Source of the DNA: Bradyrhizobium jicamae
Lineage (GTDB): Bacteria > Pseudomonadota > Alphaproteobacteria > Rhizobiales > Xanthobacteraceae
DNA length: 64,000 bases
Direction of reading: 5' to 3'
Assembly: GCF_018130695.1 (NCBI RefSeq)
Contig: NZ_JAFCJX010000002.1
Location: 186,001-250,000 of the forward strand
Below are positions 40,814 to 50,095 of this stretch, piece after piece (positions within the stretch are counted from its first letter, which is position 1; the number at the start of each line of letters is the position of its first letter). The notes under the pieces were generated by a model. It had not been told where the DNA came from, ran no database searches, and worked only from the letters and a program-made list of their open reading frames with translations. Made by a program: the position numbers and the translations under genes.

Positions 40814-42217
40814 ATGACGGGTGCTCAGACGGCCCACCATGCGGGCCAATCCAAGAAAGCGGCGGCGAGCGGTTGGATCGGATCCGCGCTCGAATATTAC
40901 GACTTCTTCATCTACGCGACTGCGGCCTCGCTGATCTTTCCGCAGATCTTCTTTCCCTCGGACAATCCGACGGTGGCGATCGTCGCCTCGCTCGCGACCT
41001 ACGGCGTCGGCTATGTCGCCCGCCCGATCGGCGCCTTCGTGCTCGGGCACTGGGGCGACACCCACGGCCGCAAGACGGTGCTGATCGTCTGCATGTTCCT
41101 GATGGGCATCTCGACCATGCTGGTCGGGCTGCTGCCGACCTACCAGCAGGTCGGCATGCTCGCGCCGGTGCTGCTCGTGATCCTGCGCCTGATCCAGGGC
41201 TTTGCGGTGGCGGGTGAAATCTCCGGCGCCAGCTCGATGATCCTCGAGCACGCACCGTTCGGACGGCGCGGCTTCTATGCGAGCTTCACGCTGCAGGGCG
41301 TGCAGGCCGGCCAGATCCTGGCGGCCGCCGTGTTCCTGCCGCTCGCGCACTACATGCCGACCGAGGCCTTCAACAGCTGGGGCTGGCGGATTCCGTTCCT
41401 GCTCTCCTTCTTCGTCATCGTCGCCGGCTACATCATCCGCCGCGAGGTCGATGAAACCCCGGCCTTCGCCGAGGAGAACAAGCAGGGCAACGTTCCGAAA
41501 GCCCCCATCATCCAGGCGTTCAAGCTGAACTGGCAGGACATGCTCCGTGTGGTCTGCATGGCCTTGATGAACGTCATCCCCGTCGTCGCCACCATCTTCG
41601 GCGCCGCCTATGCCGTGCAGCCGGCCTACGGGATCGGCTTCTCCAAGGACGTCTATCTCTGGATCCCCGTGCTCGGCAACATGCTCGCCGTGTTCGTGAT
41701 CCCGTTCGTCGGCAATCTCTCCGACAAGGTCGGCCGCAAGCCGCCGATCATCGTCGGCGCGCTGCTCTCGGGCCTGCTCGCATTCGGCTATCTCTATGCG
41801 ATCAGCATCAAGAACGTGCCGCTGGCGATCTTCATGTCGCTGTTGATGTGGGGCGTCGTCTATCAGGGCTACAATGCGATCTTCCCGAGCTTCTATCCGG
41901 AGCTGTTCCCGACCCGGACCCGCGTCTCGGCAATGGCGATCTCGCAGAATGTCGGCACCACCATCACCGCGCTGCTGCCGGCGCTGTTCGCCACCGTCGC
42001 GCCTCCCGGCTCGACCAGCATCCCGCTCACCGTCGGCGCCATCGCCTTCGGCATCACCGTGATCTCGGCGGTGGCCGCGATCTCGGCCCGGGAAACCTTC
42101 CGCCTCAACATCGACGATCTCGGCAATCCCGACGCGGTGCCGATGGCCAAGGCGGACTACGAGCGGAAGCGCGCCGAGGTCGCGGGCAATGTCGGTGTGG
42201 CTCACGCCCGAGCGTGA
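40814..42217 (+). CDS. MFS metabolite:H+ symporter (shikimate/aromatic-acid type)
   Basis: 467 residues, 12 membrane spans. MHS-family signatures: GSALEYYDFFIYATAASLIFP at the start, RPIGAFVLGHWGDTHGRKTVL (MFS loop 2-3), LIQGFAVAGEISGASSMILEHAP. GGGAGGAAT precedes the ATG. Relatives include ShiA and protocatechuate/phthalate permeases. Followed by pcaHG, aroQ and aroE, so it probably imports shikimate, quinate or protocatechuate. Confidence 0.9.
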   Translation: MTGAQTAHHAGQSKKAAASGWIGSALEYYDFFIYATAASLIFPQIFFPSDNPTVAIVASLATYGVGYVARPIGAFVLGHWGDTHGRKTVLIVCMFLMGISTMLVGLLPTYQQVGMLAPVLLVILRLIQGFAVAGEISGASSMILEHAPFGRRGFYASFTLQGVQAGQILAAAVFLPLAHYMPTEAFNSWGWRIPFLLSFFVIVAGYIIRREVDETPAFAEENKQGNVPKAPIIQAFKLNWQDMLRVVCMALMNVIPVVATIFGAAYAVQPAYGIGFSKDVYLWIPVLGNMLAVFVIPFVGNLSDKVGRKPPIIVGALLSGLLAFGYLYAISIKNVPLAIFMSLLMWGVVYQGYNAIFPSFYPELFPTRTRVSAMAISQNVGTTITALLPALFATVAPPGSTSIPLTVGAIAFGITVISAVAAISARETFRLNIDDLGNPDAVPMAKADYERKRAEVAGNVGVAHARA

Positions 42218-42232
42218 GGGAAGTCAGCGAAA

Positions 42233-42259
42233 CTGCCGCCTCCTTACAGGAGGCGGCAG
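42233..42259 (+). terminator. 11-bp stem hairpin between MFS gene and pcaH
   Basis: CTGCCGCCTCC and its inverse GGAGGCGGCAG with loop TTACA, 15 bases after the MFS stop and 33 before pcaH. No T-run; it could lower read-through from the transporter gene into pcaHG. Confidence 0.6.
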
Positions 42260-42286
42260 CAAGTCCCGACACTGAAGAATGGGTGA

Positions 42287-43018
<732 letters not shown>

Positions 43019-43019
43019 C

Positions 43020-43658
43020 ATGACGCCCACCCCGTTCACGCTGTCCTATTTGCCGGAAACGCCGTCGCAGACCGCGGGTCCCTACGTGCATATCGGGCTG
43101 ATCCCGAGCCAGGCCGGCTTCGAGATCTTCGAGAACAATTTCGGTGGCGATATCGCCGGTCCCGACGTCGCCGGCGAGCGCATCATCATCGAGGGACGCA
43201 TTTTCGACGGCGCGGGTCATATCGCCAAGGATGTGCTGGTCGAGACCTGGCAGGCCAATGCCGCGGGCCGCTACAACCATCCGGCCGACCGCCAGGACAA
43301 GCCGCTCGATCCCGCCTTCCGCGGTTGGGCGCGCACCGGCACCAATTTCGAGACCGGGCTCTACACGATCCGCACCATCAAGCCGGGCCCGGTGGCCGGC
43401 CGCAAGGGCCGCAAGACCATGGCGCCGCATGTCAGCTTCTGGCTGGCAGCGCGCGGCATCAATATCGGGCTGGCCACGCGGATGTATTTCGGCGATGAGG
43501 AGGCGGCGAATTCCGACGATCCCGTGCTCGGTATCATCGAGCAGCCGGAGCGGCGGAAGACGCTGATCGCGCCGCGAAGCGAGCGCGACGGGGCCATCGT
43601 CTACACGTTCGACATCCACTTGCAGGGTGAGCGGGAGACGGTGTTCTTCGACGTCTAG
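43020..43658 (+). CDS. pcaG: protocatechuate 3,4-dioxygenase alpha subunit
   Basis: 212 residues; starts one base after pcaH ends, at ATG 43020. [32 protein letters not shown] and [23 protein letters not shown] are the alpha-subunit counterparts of the intradiol fold. It forms the alpha-beta protomer with PcaH and contributes to the active-site pocket but not to iron ligation. Confidence 0.95.
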   Translation: MTPTPFTLSYLPETPSQTAGPYVHIGLIPSQAGFEIFENNFGGDIAGPDVAGERIIIEGRIFDGAGHIAKDVLVETWQANAAGRYNHPADRQDKPLDPAFRGWARTGTNFETGLYTIRTIKPGPVAGRKGRKTMAPHVSFWLAARGINIGLATRMYFGDEEAANSDDPVLGIIEQPERRKTLIAPRSERDGAIVYTFDIHLQGERETVFFDV

Positions 43659-43681
43659 TCACAACGAGAAGGAAGCAACCA

Positions 43682-44167
43682 ATGGCGACAGAACCGAACA
43701 CCGCGCTCGACAGCCGCATCGTCTACGTGCTCAACGGCCCGAACCTCAATCTGCTCGGCAAGCGCCAGCCGCATATCTACGGTTACGAGACGCTGGCCGA
43801 TGTCGAGGCCGATTGCCGCAAGCTCGCGGCCGAGCTGGGGCTGGAGATCCGCTTCCATCAGTCGAACCGCGAATACGAGATCATCGACTGGATCCATGAG
43901 GCGCGCGAGACGGCCTGCGGCATCGTGATCAACCCGGCCGCGTTCACCCATACGTCGGTCGCGATCCTCGATGCGCTCAACACGTTCGAGGGCGTGGTGG
44001 TCGAGGTGCATATCTCGAACGTGCACAAGCGCGAGGAATTCCGCCATCACTCCTACGTCTCGCTGCGCGCCGACGGTGTGATCGCGGGGCTCGGTACCCA
44101 GGGGTACAATCTGGCGCTGCGGCGTGTCGCGCATCTGCGGGACAAGGCGCGGGCATCGAAAGGCTAG
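43682..44167 (+). CDS. aroQ: type II 3-dehydroquinate dehydratase
   Basis: 161 residues. Catalytic Tyr-containing lid [45 protein letters not shown] (catalytic Asn region), [19 protein letters not shown] (His). Converts 3-dehydroquinate to 3-dehydroshikimate. Its position beside pcaHG and a transporter suggests a catabolic quinate/shikimate role rather than biosynthesis. Confidence 0.93.
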   Translation: MATEPNTALDSRIVYVLNGPNLNLLGKRQPHIYGYETLADVEADCRKLAAELGLEIRFHQSNREYEIIDWIHEARETACGIVINPAAFTHTSVAILDALNTFEGVVVEVHISNVHKREEFRHHSYVSLRADGVIAGLGTQGYNLALRRVAHLRDKARASKG

Positions 44168-44181
44168 CAGGAGAGACGGCG

Positions 44182-45018
44182 ATGGCGATCAGCGGACACA
44201 CCAAAATCATCGCGCATCTCGGCTATCCGACCGAGAGCTTCAAGGCGCCCCTGATCTACAATCCCTATTTCGACAAACACGCGATCGATGCCGTCGTCGT
44301 GCCCATGGGCTGCAAGGCGGAGGACTATCCCGCCTTCCTCAAGCTGGTGTTCAAACTGTCCAACATCCACGGCGCGCTGGTGACGATGCCGCACAAGATC
44401 ACCACCATCGGGCTGCTGGACGAGGTCATGACGACGGCGAAGGTCGCGGGCTCCTGCAACGCGGTGCGGCTCGGCTCCGACGGCAGGCTGGTCGGCGACA
44501 TGTTCGACGGCGAGGGCTTTGTGCGCGGCGTGCTGCGCAAAGGTCGCGTGCTCAGGGGCGCGCGGGCGCTGGTGGTCGGCAGCGGCGGCGTTGGCTCGGC
44601 GATCGTGGCGTCGCTCGCCAAGGCTGGCGTCGCCGAGCTTGCGCTGTTCGACGCCTATCCGGCGTCGATGAACAGCCTCGCGGAGCGGCTGCGCACGCAT
44701 TATCCGCAACTGAAGATCACGGTCGGATCGAAGGATCCTGATGGATTCGACATCGTCGTCAATGCGACGCCGCTCGGCATGAAGGACGGCGATGCCTTGC
44801 CGATGGACGTGGAGCGGATCGCGCGGTCAGCGTTGGTCGGAGAAGTCGTGATGAAGCAAGAGATCACGCCATTCCTCGCCGCGGCGCGCGCGCGGGGCTG
44901 CGAGATCCAGATCGGCACCGACATGCTGTTCGAGCAGATCCCGGCCTATCTGGAGTTCTTCGGCTTCCGCACTACGACAGCGGACGAACTGCGCGAAGTC
45001 GCGCAGATCAAGTACTAG
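44182..45018 (+). CDS. aroE: shikimate (quinate/shikimate) dehydrogenase
   Basis: 278 residues. Substrate domain with TMPHKITTIGLLD (catalytic Lys) and GDMFDGEGFVRGV (Asp), nucleotide-binding VVGSGGVGSAIVASLAKAG, and VNATPLGMKDGD. Oxidises shikimate to 3-dehydroshikimate, or quinate to 3-dehydroquinate, feeding PcaHG after a dehydroshikimate dehydratase that is not in this window. Fifteen bases after aroQ, same operon. Confidence 0.9.
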   Translation: MAISGHTKIIAHLGYPTESFKAPLIYNPYFDKHAIDAVVVPMGCKAEDYPAFLKLVFKLSNIHGALVTMPHKITTIGLLDEVMTTAKVAGSCNAVRLGSDGRLVGDMFDGEGFVRGVLRKGRVLRGARALVVGSGGVGSAIVASLAKAGVAELALFDAYPASMNSLAERLRTHYPQLKITVGSKDPDGFDIVVNATPLGMKDGDALPMDVERIARSALVGEVVMKQEITPFLAAARARGCEIQIGTDMLFEQIPAYLEFFGFRTTTADELREVAQIKY

Positions 45019-45197
45019 GACGTGAACTCGTTAACGCGCAGCCACAGCCGGATTGACGCGAGTTGGACGAACGCGAGGCCGTCGGCAGCGAGACGCCTAG
45101 ATCGGCCTTGAGCCCCCGCGCCGATCACCGTAGAGTTGAAGACCTGCAAGCCAGCGGCGAGTTGCGAGCTCAAAGTAGGGAAATGGCTCGCCTCCAA
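45015..45197 (-). pseudogene. C-terminal remnant of an IS5-family transposase
   Basis: The minus-strand translation ends RRLAADGLAFVQLASIRLWLR, resembling the conserved C-terminus (RRL...AFLRLASIRLMLRKL) of IS5-type transposases common in Bradyrhizobium. No other transposase domain or inverted repeats are seen. It marks an old insertion at the end of the pca/aro operon. Confidence 0.45.
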
Positions 45198-45245
45198 AAC
45201 TGAGAATGGCTCTTCCTATTGGCCCCTTGAATAGGTGACATCATC

Positions 45246-45770
45246 ATGGGCATGGGTTTGGACCGCAAACCGCAGGTACGACGGATGCCGCCGCCCTCGG
45301 AAAGTGTCGTTGCGAGCTGGTACGAGAACGCCAGTCTGCTCGATAGCTACAGCATTGACTTGAGTGCATCGGAACAATCGAGCATGCGCGAGCTGGCGAC
45401 GCGGACGCTCGTCAATCCACCCGCGTGGCAAAAGGCGTTGATCGCGCTGCGCGACGCCATCGTTACGCCCTTTGGCATCAAAACCTCCGATACGGTCAGA
45501 ATCTCCCGGGACAGCCAAGAACGGGTGGACTTCTTCCCGGTGCACTGGGAGGGCAAGGACGAAATTGTGCTCGGTGCAGATGACCGACACCTGGATTTCC
45601 GGCTATCTCTGCTCCGACGCCATTCTCCAACCGGCACGTTGCTCATCGCGACAACGGTCGTGCATACCCACAATGCCCTGGGCTTCACCTATCTCAACGC
45701 GATCAGGCTCTTTCATCACCTGGTGGTCAGGGCCAACCTGGCACGCTGCGCACAAACACAACTGCAGTAG
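45246..45770 (+). CDS. DUF2867-family protein
   Basis: 174 residues, no signal. [49 protein letters not shown] and [26 protein letters not shown] are the DUF2867 pattern, a SRPBCC-like fold of unknown function. Isolated between the IS remnant and a convergent GH3 gene. Confidence 0.8.
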   Translation: MGMGLDRKPQVRRMPPPSESVVASWYENASLLDSYSIDLSASEQSSMRELATRTLVNPPAWQKALIALRDAIVTPFGIKTSDTVRISRDSQERVDFFPVHWEGKDEIVLGADDRHLDFRLSLLRRHSPTGTLLIATTVVHTHNALGFTYLNAIRLFHHLVVRANLARCAQTQLQ

Positions 45771-45793
45771 GGCAGAAACCTCCGGATCATGCT

Positions 45794-47446
45794 CTAGTAT
45801 TTCGCGTCCTCCAGCCCGCAGAACGGATCGACCGGGCTGTTGCGATTCCAGGAACCGCGGCCCATCAGCAGATCGACGACTGCGGCCTGCATCGTGTCGA
45901 TGGTGCAATAGGCGTTGATGTAGGTCGGTACCCGCGGCGCGTCGTAGAGGTGGTAGGGATAGCCGAACGAGATCATCGCGGTCGGGATGTCGTGCCAGTA
46001 GCGCCGCATCGCGCCGACGAAATCGCCCCCGATCCGCGCCCAGTCGAGGAAGACGCGGCCGCGGGTCAGCAAGGTCTCCTCGCCGAGCAGATACAGCACG
46101 AGGTCGAAATCGGCGGGTGAGGCGACCGGCTGCTGGGTCTGCACCGTCACCTCAAAGCCTTCGGCGGCCAGCATCTCCGGCAACTTGAACGCCAGCGGCG
46201 CGCCATGCATCGGGCTGATGATGCCGCCCGAGATCACAAGCACGCGTCGGTGCCGCGCCGGATTGAGCGGCAACAGGTTCTGCGTGTCCTTGACCAGGGT
46301 CGGCGCACGCCGCAGCGCGGCCTCTGCGATCGCCGCGTCGGACGCCCGCGCGAGCGTCCCGACCGGTCGCGTGGCCTCGTGCAGACCAAGTGCCGCCTTC
46401 AACCCCAGTACGCGCAACACCGCATCCTCGAACCGTGCGTGCGGCAGGCTGCCGTCCTCGACCGCGGCCTGCACCGCCGCCATGTCCTGCTCGGGCGCGC
46501 GGGTGAACAGGATCATGTCGCATCCGCCTGCGATCATCTGCGGCTTTGCGGATCGCGCCGTGCACCAGGAGGTGACGCCGGCCATCTCGCTGGCGTCGGA
46601 GACGATCAGGCCGTTGAAGCCCAGCCGGTTGCGCAAGAGCTCGATGTTGAGAAGCTTGCTCAGCGAGGCCGGACGGAAGGCCTCGACGCCGGCGTCAGGC
46701 AGCTGCGCCCTGGCGAAGGCGGGCAGCGCAATGTGGGCCGACATGATGGACAGCACGCCGGCGTCGATCGCGTCGCGATAGAGCCGGCCGAACGTCGCCT
46801 CCCATTCGTCCATCGACAGCGGATTGATCGTGGTGACGAGGTGCTGGTCGCGGTCGTCAAAGCCTTCGCCGGGCCAGTGCTTGGCGGTCGCGGCGACCTT
46901 GTGCCGCTGCAGCACCTCGATGTGAGCCCGTGCGTGGCGACGGACTGTCTCGACATCGCTGCCAAAACTGCGCGTGCCGACGATCGAGCTGCGGAAGGCG
47001 TGATTGATGTCTATCACCGGCGTGAACGACCAGTTGACGCCGATCGCGGCCGCTTCCTCGGCAATGATGCGCGAGATCTCGGCCGTCACCTCGACGTCAT
47101 CGATCGCCGCGAGCGCCAGCGGGTTCGGCAGCTCCGTGCCGAACGGCAGGCTCATCCGCGAGCCCTCCAGGTCGGCGCTGACCAGCAGAGGCACCTTTGC
47201 GGCCGCCTGCGCCGCCGCGATCCGGGAGCGCTCGGCCTCGCCATCGGGCTCGAAGTAGCGGGTGATCCCGCCGGGGCGCAATCGCGCCAGCCGCTCGAGC
47301 TCGTCGGGATCGTTGCCACGGGACAGCAGATTGAACAGCTGGCCGACCTTGTCCGGCAGGCTGAGCGCCCGACAGGTGGTCTCGACCCAGGCGAGGGCGC
47401 TGGTGTCGAGATTGAACGGGGCCTGCGCGAGAAAGGATGTGTTCAT
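45794..47446 (-). CDS. glycoside hydrolase family 3 protein (beta-N-acetylhexosaminidase/beta-glucosidase-like)
   Basis: 550 residues, no clear signal peptide. GH3 N-domain: VSADLEGSRMSLPFGTELPN, FTPVIDIN, KHWPGEGFDDRDQH (KH...H motif, with Glu in place of the usual His in PGHG), nucleophile Asp in LIVSDASEMAG. A C-terminal GH3 domain follows (RVLVISGGIISP) but is short. Relatives include NagZ-like hexosaminidases. The palindrome TGAAGCGCTTCA lies 127 bases upstream and may be a sugar-regulator operator. Confidence 0.88.
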   Translation of the reverse strand: MNTSFLAQAPFNLDTSALAWVETTCRALSLPDKVGQLFNLLSRGNDPDELERLARLRPGGITRYFEPDGEAERSRIAAAQAAAKVPLLVSADLEGSRMSLPFGTELPNPLALAAIDDVEVTAEISRIIAEEAAAIGVNWSFTPVIDINHAFRSSIVGTRSFGSDVETVRRHARAHIEVLQRHKVAATAKHWPGEGFDDRDQHLVTTINPLSMDEWEATFGRLYRDAIDAGVLSIMSAHIALPAFARAQLPDAGVEAFRPASLSKLLNIELLRNRLGFNGLIVSDASEMAGVTSWCTARSAKPQMIAGGCDMILFTRAPEQDMAAVQAAVEDGSLPHARFEDAVLRVLGLKAALGLHEATRPVGTLARASDAAIAEAALRRAPTLVKDTQNLLPLNPARHRRVLVISGGIISPMHGAPLAFKLPEMLAAEGFEVTVQTQQPVASPADFDLVLYLLGEETLLTRGRVFLDWARIGGDFVGAMRRYWHDIPTAMISFGYPYHLYDAPRVPTYINAYCTIDTMQAAVVDLLMGRGSWNRNSPVDPFCGLEDAKY

Positions 47447-47572
47447 GTCATGGCTTTGCGGAAGGGAGGGTGGACTGAACCTAGCATCCGCCGGACGCCG
47501 CGGCTACGCGCCGGAAGGCGCCTGACGACGCTGCAGCGCGCGCTGCGTCGGACAGAACCGAGCGAGAATGTG

Positions 47573-47584
47573 TGAAGCGCTTCA
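47573..47584. promoter_or_regulatory. palindrome TGAAGCGCTTCA upstream of GH3 gene
   Basis: Perfect 12-bp dyad with central CG, typical of LacI/GalR-type operators. It differs clearly from the GCWAACGTTWGC sites of the first cluster, so another regulator, not in the window, would bind. Confidence 0.4.
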
Positions 47585-47662
47585 TATTCTGCGGTGCGAT
47601 TCGATCTTATCAACGCAGAGTTGAATGCATCGGCTCTGCCGCGCAGCGCGGCATTTTCGACC

Positions 47663-47690
47663 TTGACAATTAAAGGTTGTGGATATCCAC
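47663..47690 (+). promoter_or_regulatory. possible promoter with palindrome GTGGATATCCAC
   Basis: TTGACA at 47663-47668 and the 12-bp perfect palindrome GTGGATATCCAC at 47679-47690 in the 466-bp region between the divergent GH3 and exported-cytochrome genes. About 220 bases before the latter's start, so a long leader would be transcribed. No gene is seen in the remainder of this region. Confidence 0.4.
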
Positions 47691-47912
47691 TTCGATGATG
47701 CAGTTAGGTTTTTCTTTGACTCGGTGAGGATCGACGGCGGCAGGCGACACGCGAGGCGGGGCCCGATCCTGATCAGGGCCCAGGTCGAGCCGGAGTTGCT
47801 GCAATCTTCCGGACTATTGTTGTTCAGCTTTTAAGAAAAATTTTCGAGACGAGAACGAATTGTCGTTCGCAGGGCGGGGAAGATTGGTCCGCCACGTCGC
47901 AGGGAGGGAGCG

Positions 47913-49400
47913 GTGCGCAATCTTCGTCTGCTTGCAATCAGCGTCAGCGGTGCTTTGGGAGTCGTCGGTTTGGGAGTCGTCGGCTTGCTGAGTGGGGCGG
48001 CCTTGGCCGGCTCGCCGCCCAACAGCGACACGATCAACCCACCGGTTTCGAGCTGCAACGTGACGCCGGACACCGACAGATCGAAGACGCCGCCGGTGGC
48101 GACGCCGATCACCAAGGACCTGCTCACCTCGGGGCAGCCCTGCCAGCAGAATGTCAGCACGAAGGGGCTGGTCACGAGCGGGCCGGGGCCTGAGATGGCC
48201 AACCTGCAGCGCGGTTTCGACTTCTATTCCTGGCTCACCTTCATTGCGATGAACTCTCCGGCGGACGGCAAGGTCATCGGCCAAGGTCCGCGGCCCGGCG
48301 GTGACGCGAGCACCAAATGGGAGGACCTGCAGAACTTTCGGCCGCTTGCCGATGTGATGCTGGGCAATGGCGACAAGCCCGTCTGGGGCACCCGCAATGT
48401 GCCGGACGCCTGCAAGCCGCTGGATGGTCCAGGCAAGATCATCTTCCAGATCGGCGAAGAGGCCTTCAACCAGCCGTTCAAGACCGGCCCGCTGATCGAT
48501 CAGGACGGCAATTATGCGCTGTTCGACATTCTGATGAACAAGCCGATGTTCGACTACATCGTCGACAATGGACTCTACAGCAAGCAGGGCCAACAAGGGT
48601 TCGGCGACACCGTTGAATTCCCGACCGGCAGCAATCCGGGGAAGGATCCGAATGGAAATCCGGTCCCGGGACGCATGGGCGCGATCATGCTCAAGGTGTC
48701 CTACCGCATTCTCGATCCGGTCAAGAACGCGAATCTGATCAGCCGGTTTCACACGGTCGACGCCCTGATCTATTTTCCAGGGCCGCCGGCGACCAAGCAG
48801 CCCAAGGCCTGTGTCGAGAAGAAGCTCGGGCTGGTCGGCTTCCACGTCGGCCACAAGACGAACTTCGCGCCGCAATGGGTGTGGACCTCGTTCGAGCACG
48901 TCAGCAACGCGCCCGATGCGACGGAGGTCGCGAGCGGCAATCTGTTGCCGCGCTACAATTTCTTCAGCGCGCTGTGCAAGCCGAATTGCCCGGCGAAGAA
49001 CGATACGCCTCCGCAGCCTTGGGATCCCGACACCAGTCTGAAGTTCAAGGCCGACTACAGAAGCCAGGTGGTCAGGGAGAAGATGATCCCGGGCTTCGTC
49101 CAGCAAGAAGTGACGGACCTGAACAAGCCGTTCCGCGCAACCCTGAAGGGCTCGGTCTGGGAAAACTACATGCTGCTCGCCACGCAATGGCCGAGCGATC
49201 ACGCCAGCAAGACCGATCCGCTCGGCGCGCCGGCGCCAACCTATCTGGCGAACACGACGCTCGAGACCTACAGCCAGGGACGAGTCCCGCTGGCGTCGTC
49301 CAGCTGCATGGCGTGCCACGGCAACGCGACCACGCAGCATGTGCCGGCGACGGCGTCTGACTTCACCTTCATCCTGGAGAAAGCGCAGAAGGCGCAGTGA
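47913..49400 (+). CDS. exported monohaem c-type protein of unknown family
   Basis: 495 residues from GTG behind GGGAGGGAG. A Sec signal (SVSGALGVVGLGVVGLLSGAALA) is followed by a long unfamiliar body (FDFYSWLTFIAMNSP, GAIMLKVSYRILDP, VWTSFEHVSNAP, LKGSVWENYMLLATQWP). A single haem site CMACHGNA lies about 30 residues from the C-terminus. I do not recognise the body as a known catalytic domain. It leads a run of exported proteins and lies just ahead of a GMC flavoprotein and its small subunit, so it may be their electron acceptor. Its single CxxCH contrasts with the tri-haem cytochromes usual in such complexes. Confidence 0.75.
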   Translation: MRNLRLLAISVSGALGVVGLGVVGLLSGAALAGSPPNSDTINPPVSSCNVTPDTDRSKTPPVATPITKDLLTSGQPCQQNVSTKGLVTSGPGPEMANLQRGFDFYSWLTFIAMNSPADGKVIGQGPRPGGDASTKWEDLQNFRPLADVMLGNGDKPVWGTRNVPDACKPLDGPGKIIFQIGEEAFNQPFKTGPLIDQDGNYALFDILMNKPMFDYIVDNGLYSKQGQQGFGDTVEFPTGSNPGKDPNGNPVPGRMGAIMLKVSYRILDPVKNANLISRFHTVDALIYFPGPPATKQPKACVEKKLGLVGFHVGHKTNFAPQWVWTSFEHVSNAPDATEVASGNLLPRYNFFSALCKPNCPAKNDTPPQPWDPDTSLKFKADYRSQVVREKMIPGFVQQEVTDLNKPFRATLKGSVWENYMLLATQWPSDHASKTDPLGAPAPTYLANTTLETYSQGRVPLASSSCMACHGNATTQHVPATASDFTFILEKAQKAQ

Positions 49401-49486
49401 CAAAGCGGCACACACCGCCGCTGTGTCGGATGATAGCTCGGTCGATTCTCAATCGGCCAGCCGCAGGCAAGCCCCCGGAGGATATC

Positions 49487-50080
49487 GTGACCGATCTCAC
49501 TCGACGAAAAATGCTCGGTGTTGCTGCGGCGGGAGCGGTGACTTCGCTCTCGACATCAGCCGAAGCGGCCGCGCCCGCTACGCCGCCCGCGGCAAGTCCG
49601 CTGCCCAATCAGGACGACTTGCGAGCGTTTGTTGCGCTGTCCTCGGTGCTGACCGGAATCGCGGTCCTCAAACTGGCGCCGACGGTCGATCCCATTCAGG
49701 TCAAGAACCAGTATTTCGACGCGGCAAAGGCCGACCCGGCTTTCCCGACCTTGCTGCAGATGGTTCGTAGCGATCCGGACCCGAAGAATCCGGTCGCGAC
49801 CGCGACCAAGGTCATGAACGATCCGAAGCTCAAATTTCTCGGACGGAGCATCATCCTCGCCTGGTATCTCGGCGCCTGGTACGACCCAAAGAACCTTGAG
49901 ACCTACAACCAGCCGGGTGACCACCCGTTTCCGCTTAATCCCGTGAAGGTTATCTCGGGTACGGCCTATACGCAGGGTTGGACCTGGCGCGTCGCGCAGG
50001 CGCATCCCATGGGCTACAGCGAGCTGCGCTACGGATACTGGGCCGAAGATCCGCTGAAGCTCGATGCTTACATCGCCTGA
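49487..50080 (+). CDS. Tat-exported small subunit of a GMC-type dehydrogenase (sorbitol/gluconate dehydrogenase subunit family)
   Basis: 197 residues from GTG 49487, preceded by CGGAGGA. Tat motif LTRRKMLGVAAAGAV, cleavage near SAEA, then DDLRAFVALSSVLTGI, LGRSIILAWYLGAWYD and HPMGYSELRYGYWAEDP, typical of the small (gamma) subunit that carries FAD-dependent GMC dehydrogenases folded through Tat. An in-frame ATG at 49397 overlaps the previous gene and lacks a ribosome site. The GMC subunit follows 15 bases later. Confidence 0.82.
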   Translation: MTDLTRRKMLGVAAAGAVTSLSTSAEAAAPATPPAASPLPNQDDLRAFVALSSVLTGIAVLKLAPTVDPIQVKNQYFDAAKADPAFPTLLQMVRSDPDPKNPVATATKVMNDPKLKFLGRSIILAWYLGAWYDPKNLETYNQPGDHPFPLNPVKVISGTAYTQGWTWRVAQAHPMGYSELRYGYWAEDPLKLDAYIA

Positions 50081-50095
50081 TAGGGAGCTCCGAAC

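Noticed and set aside
40787..42205. 472-codon minus-strand open frame
   Set aside because: Antisense to the MFS gene with its 12 predicted spans; Asp/Arg/His-rich shadow.
46205..47575. 456-codon plus-strand open frame
   Set aside because: Antisense to the GH3 gene, which has complete catalytic motifs.
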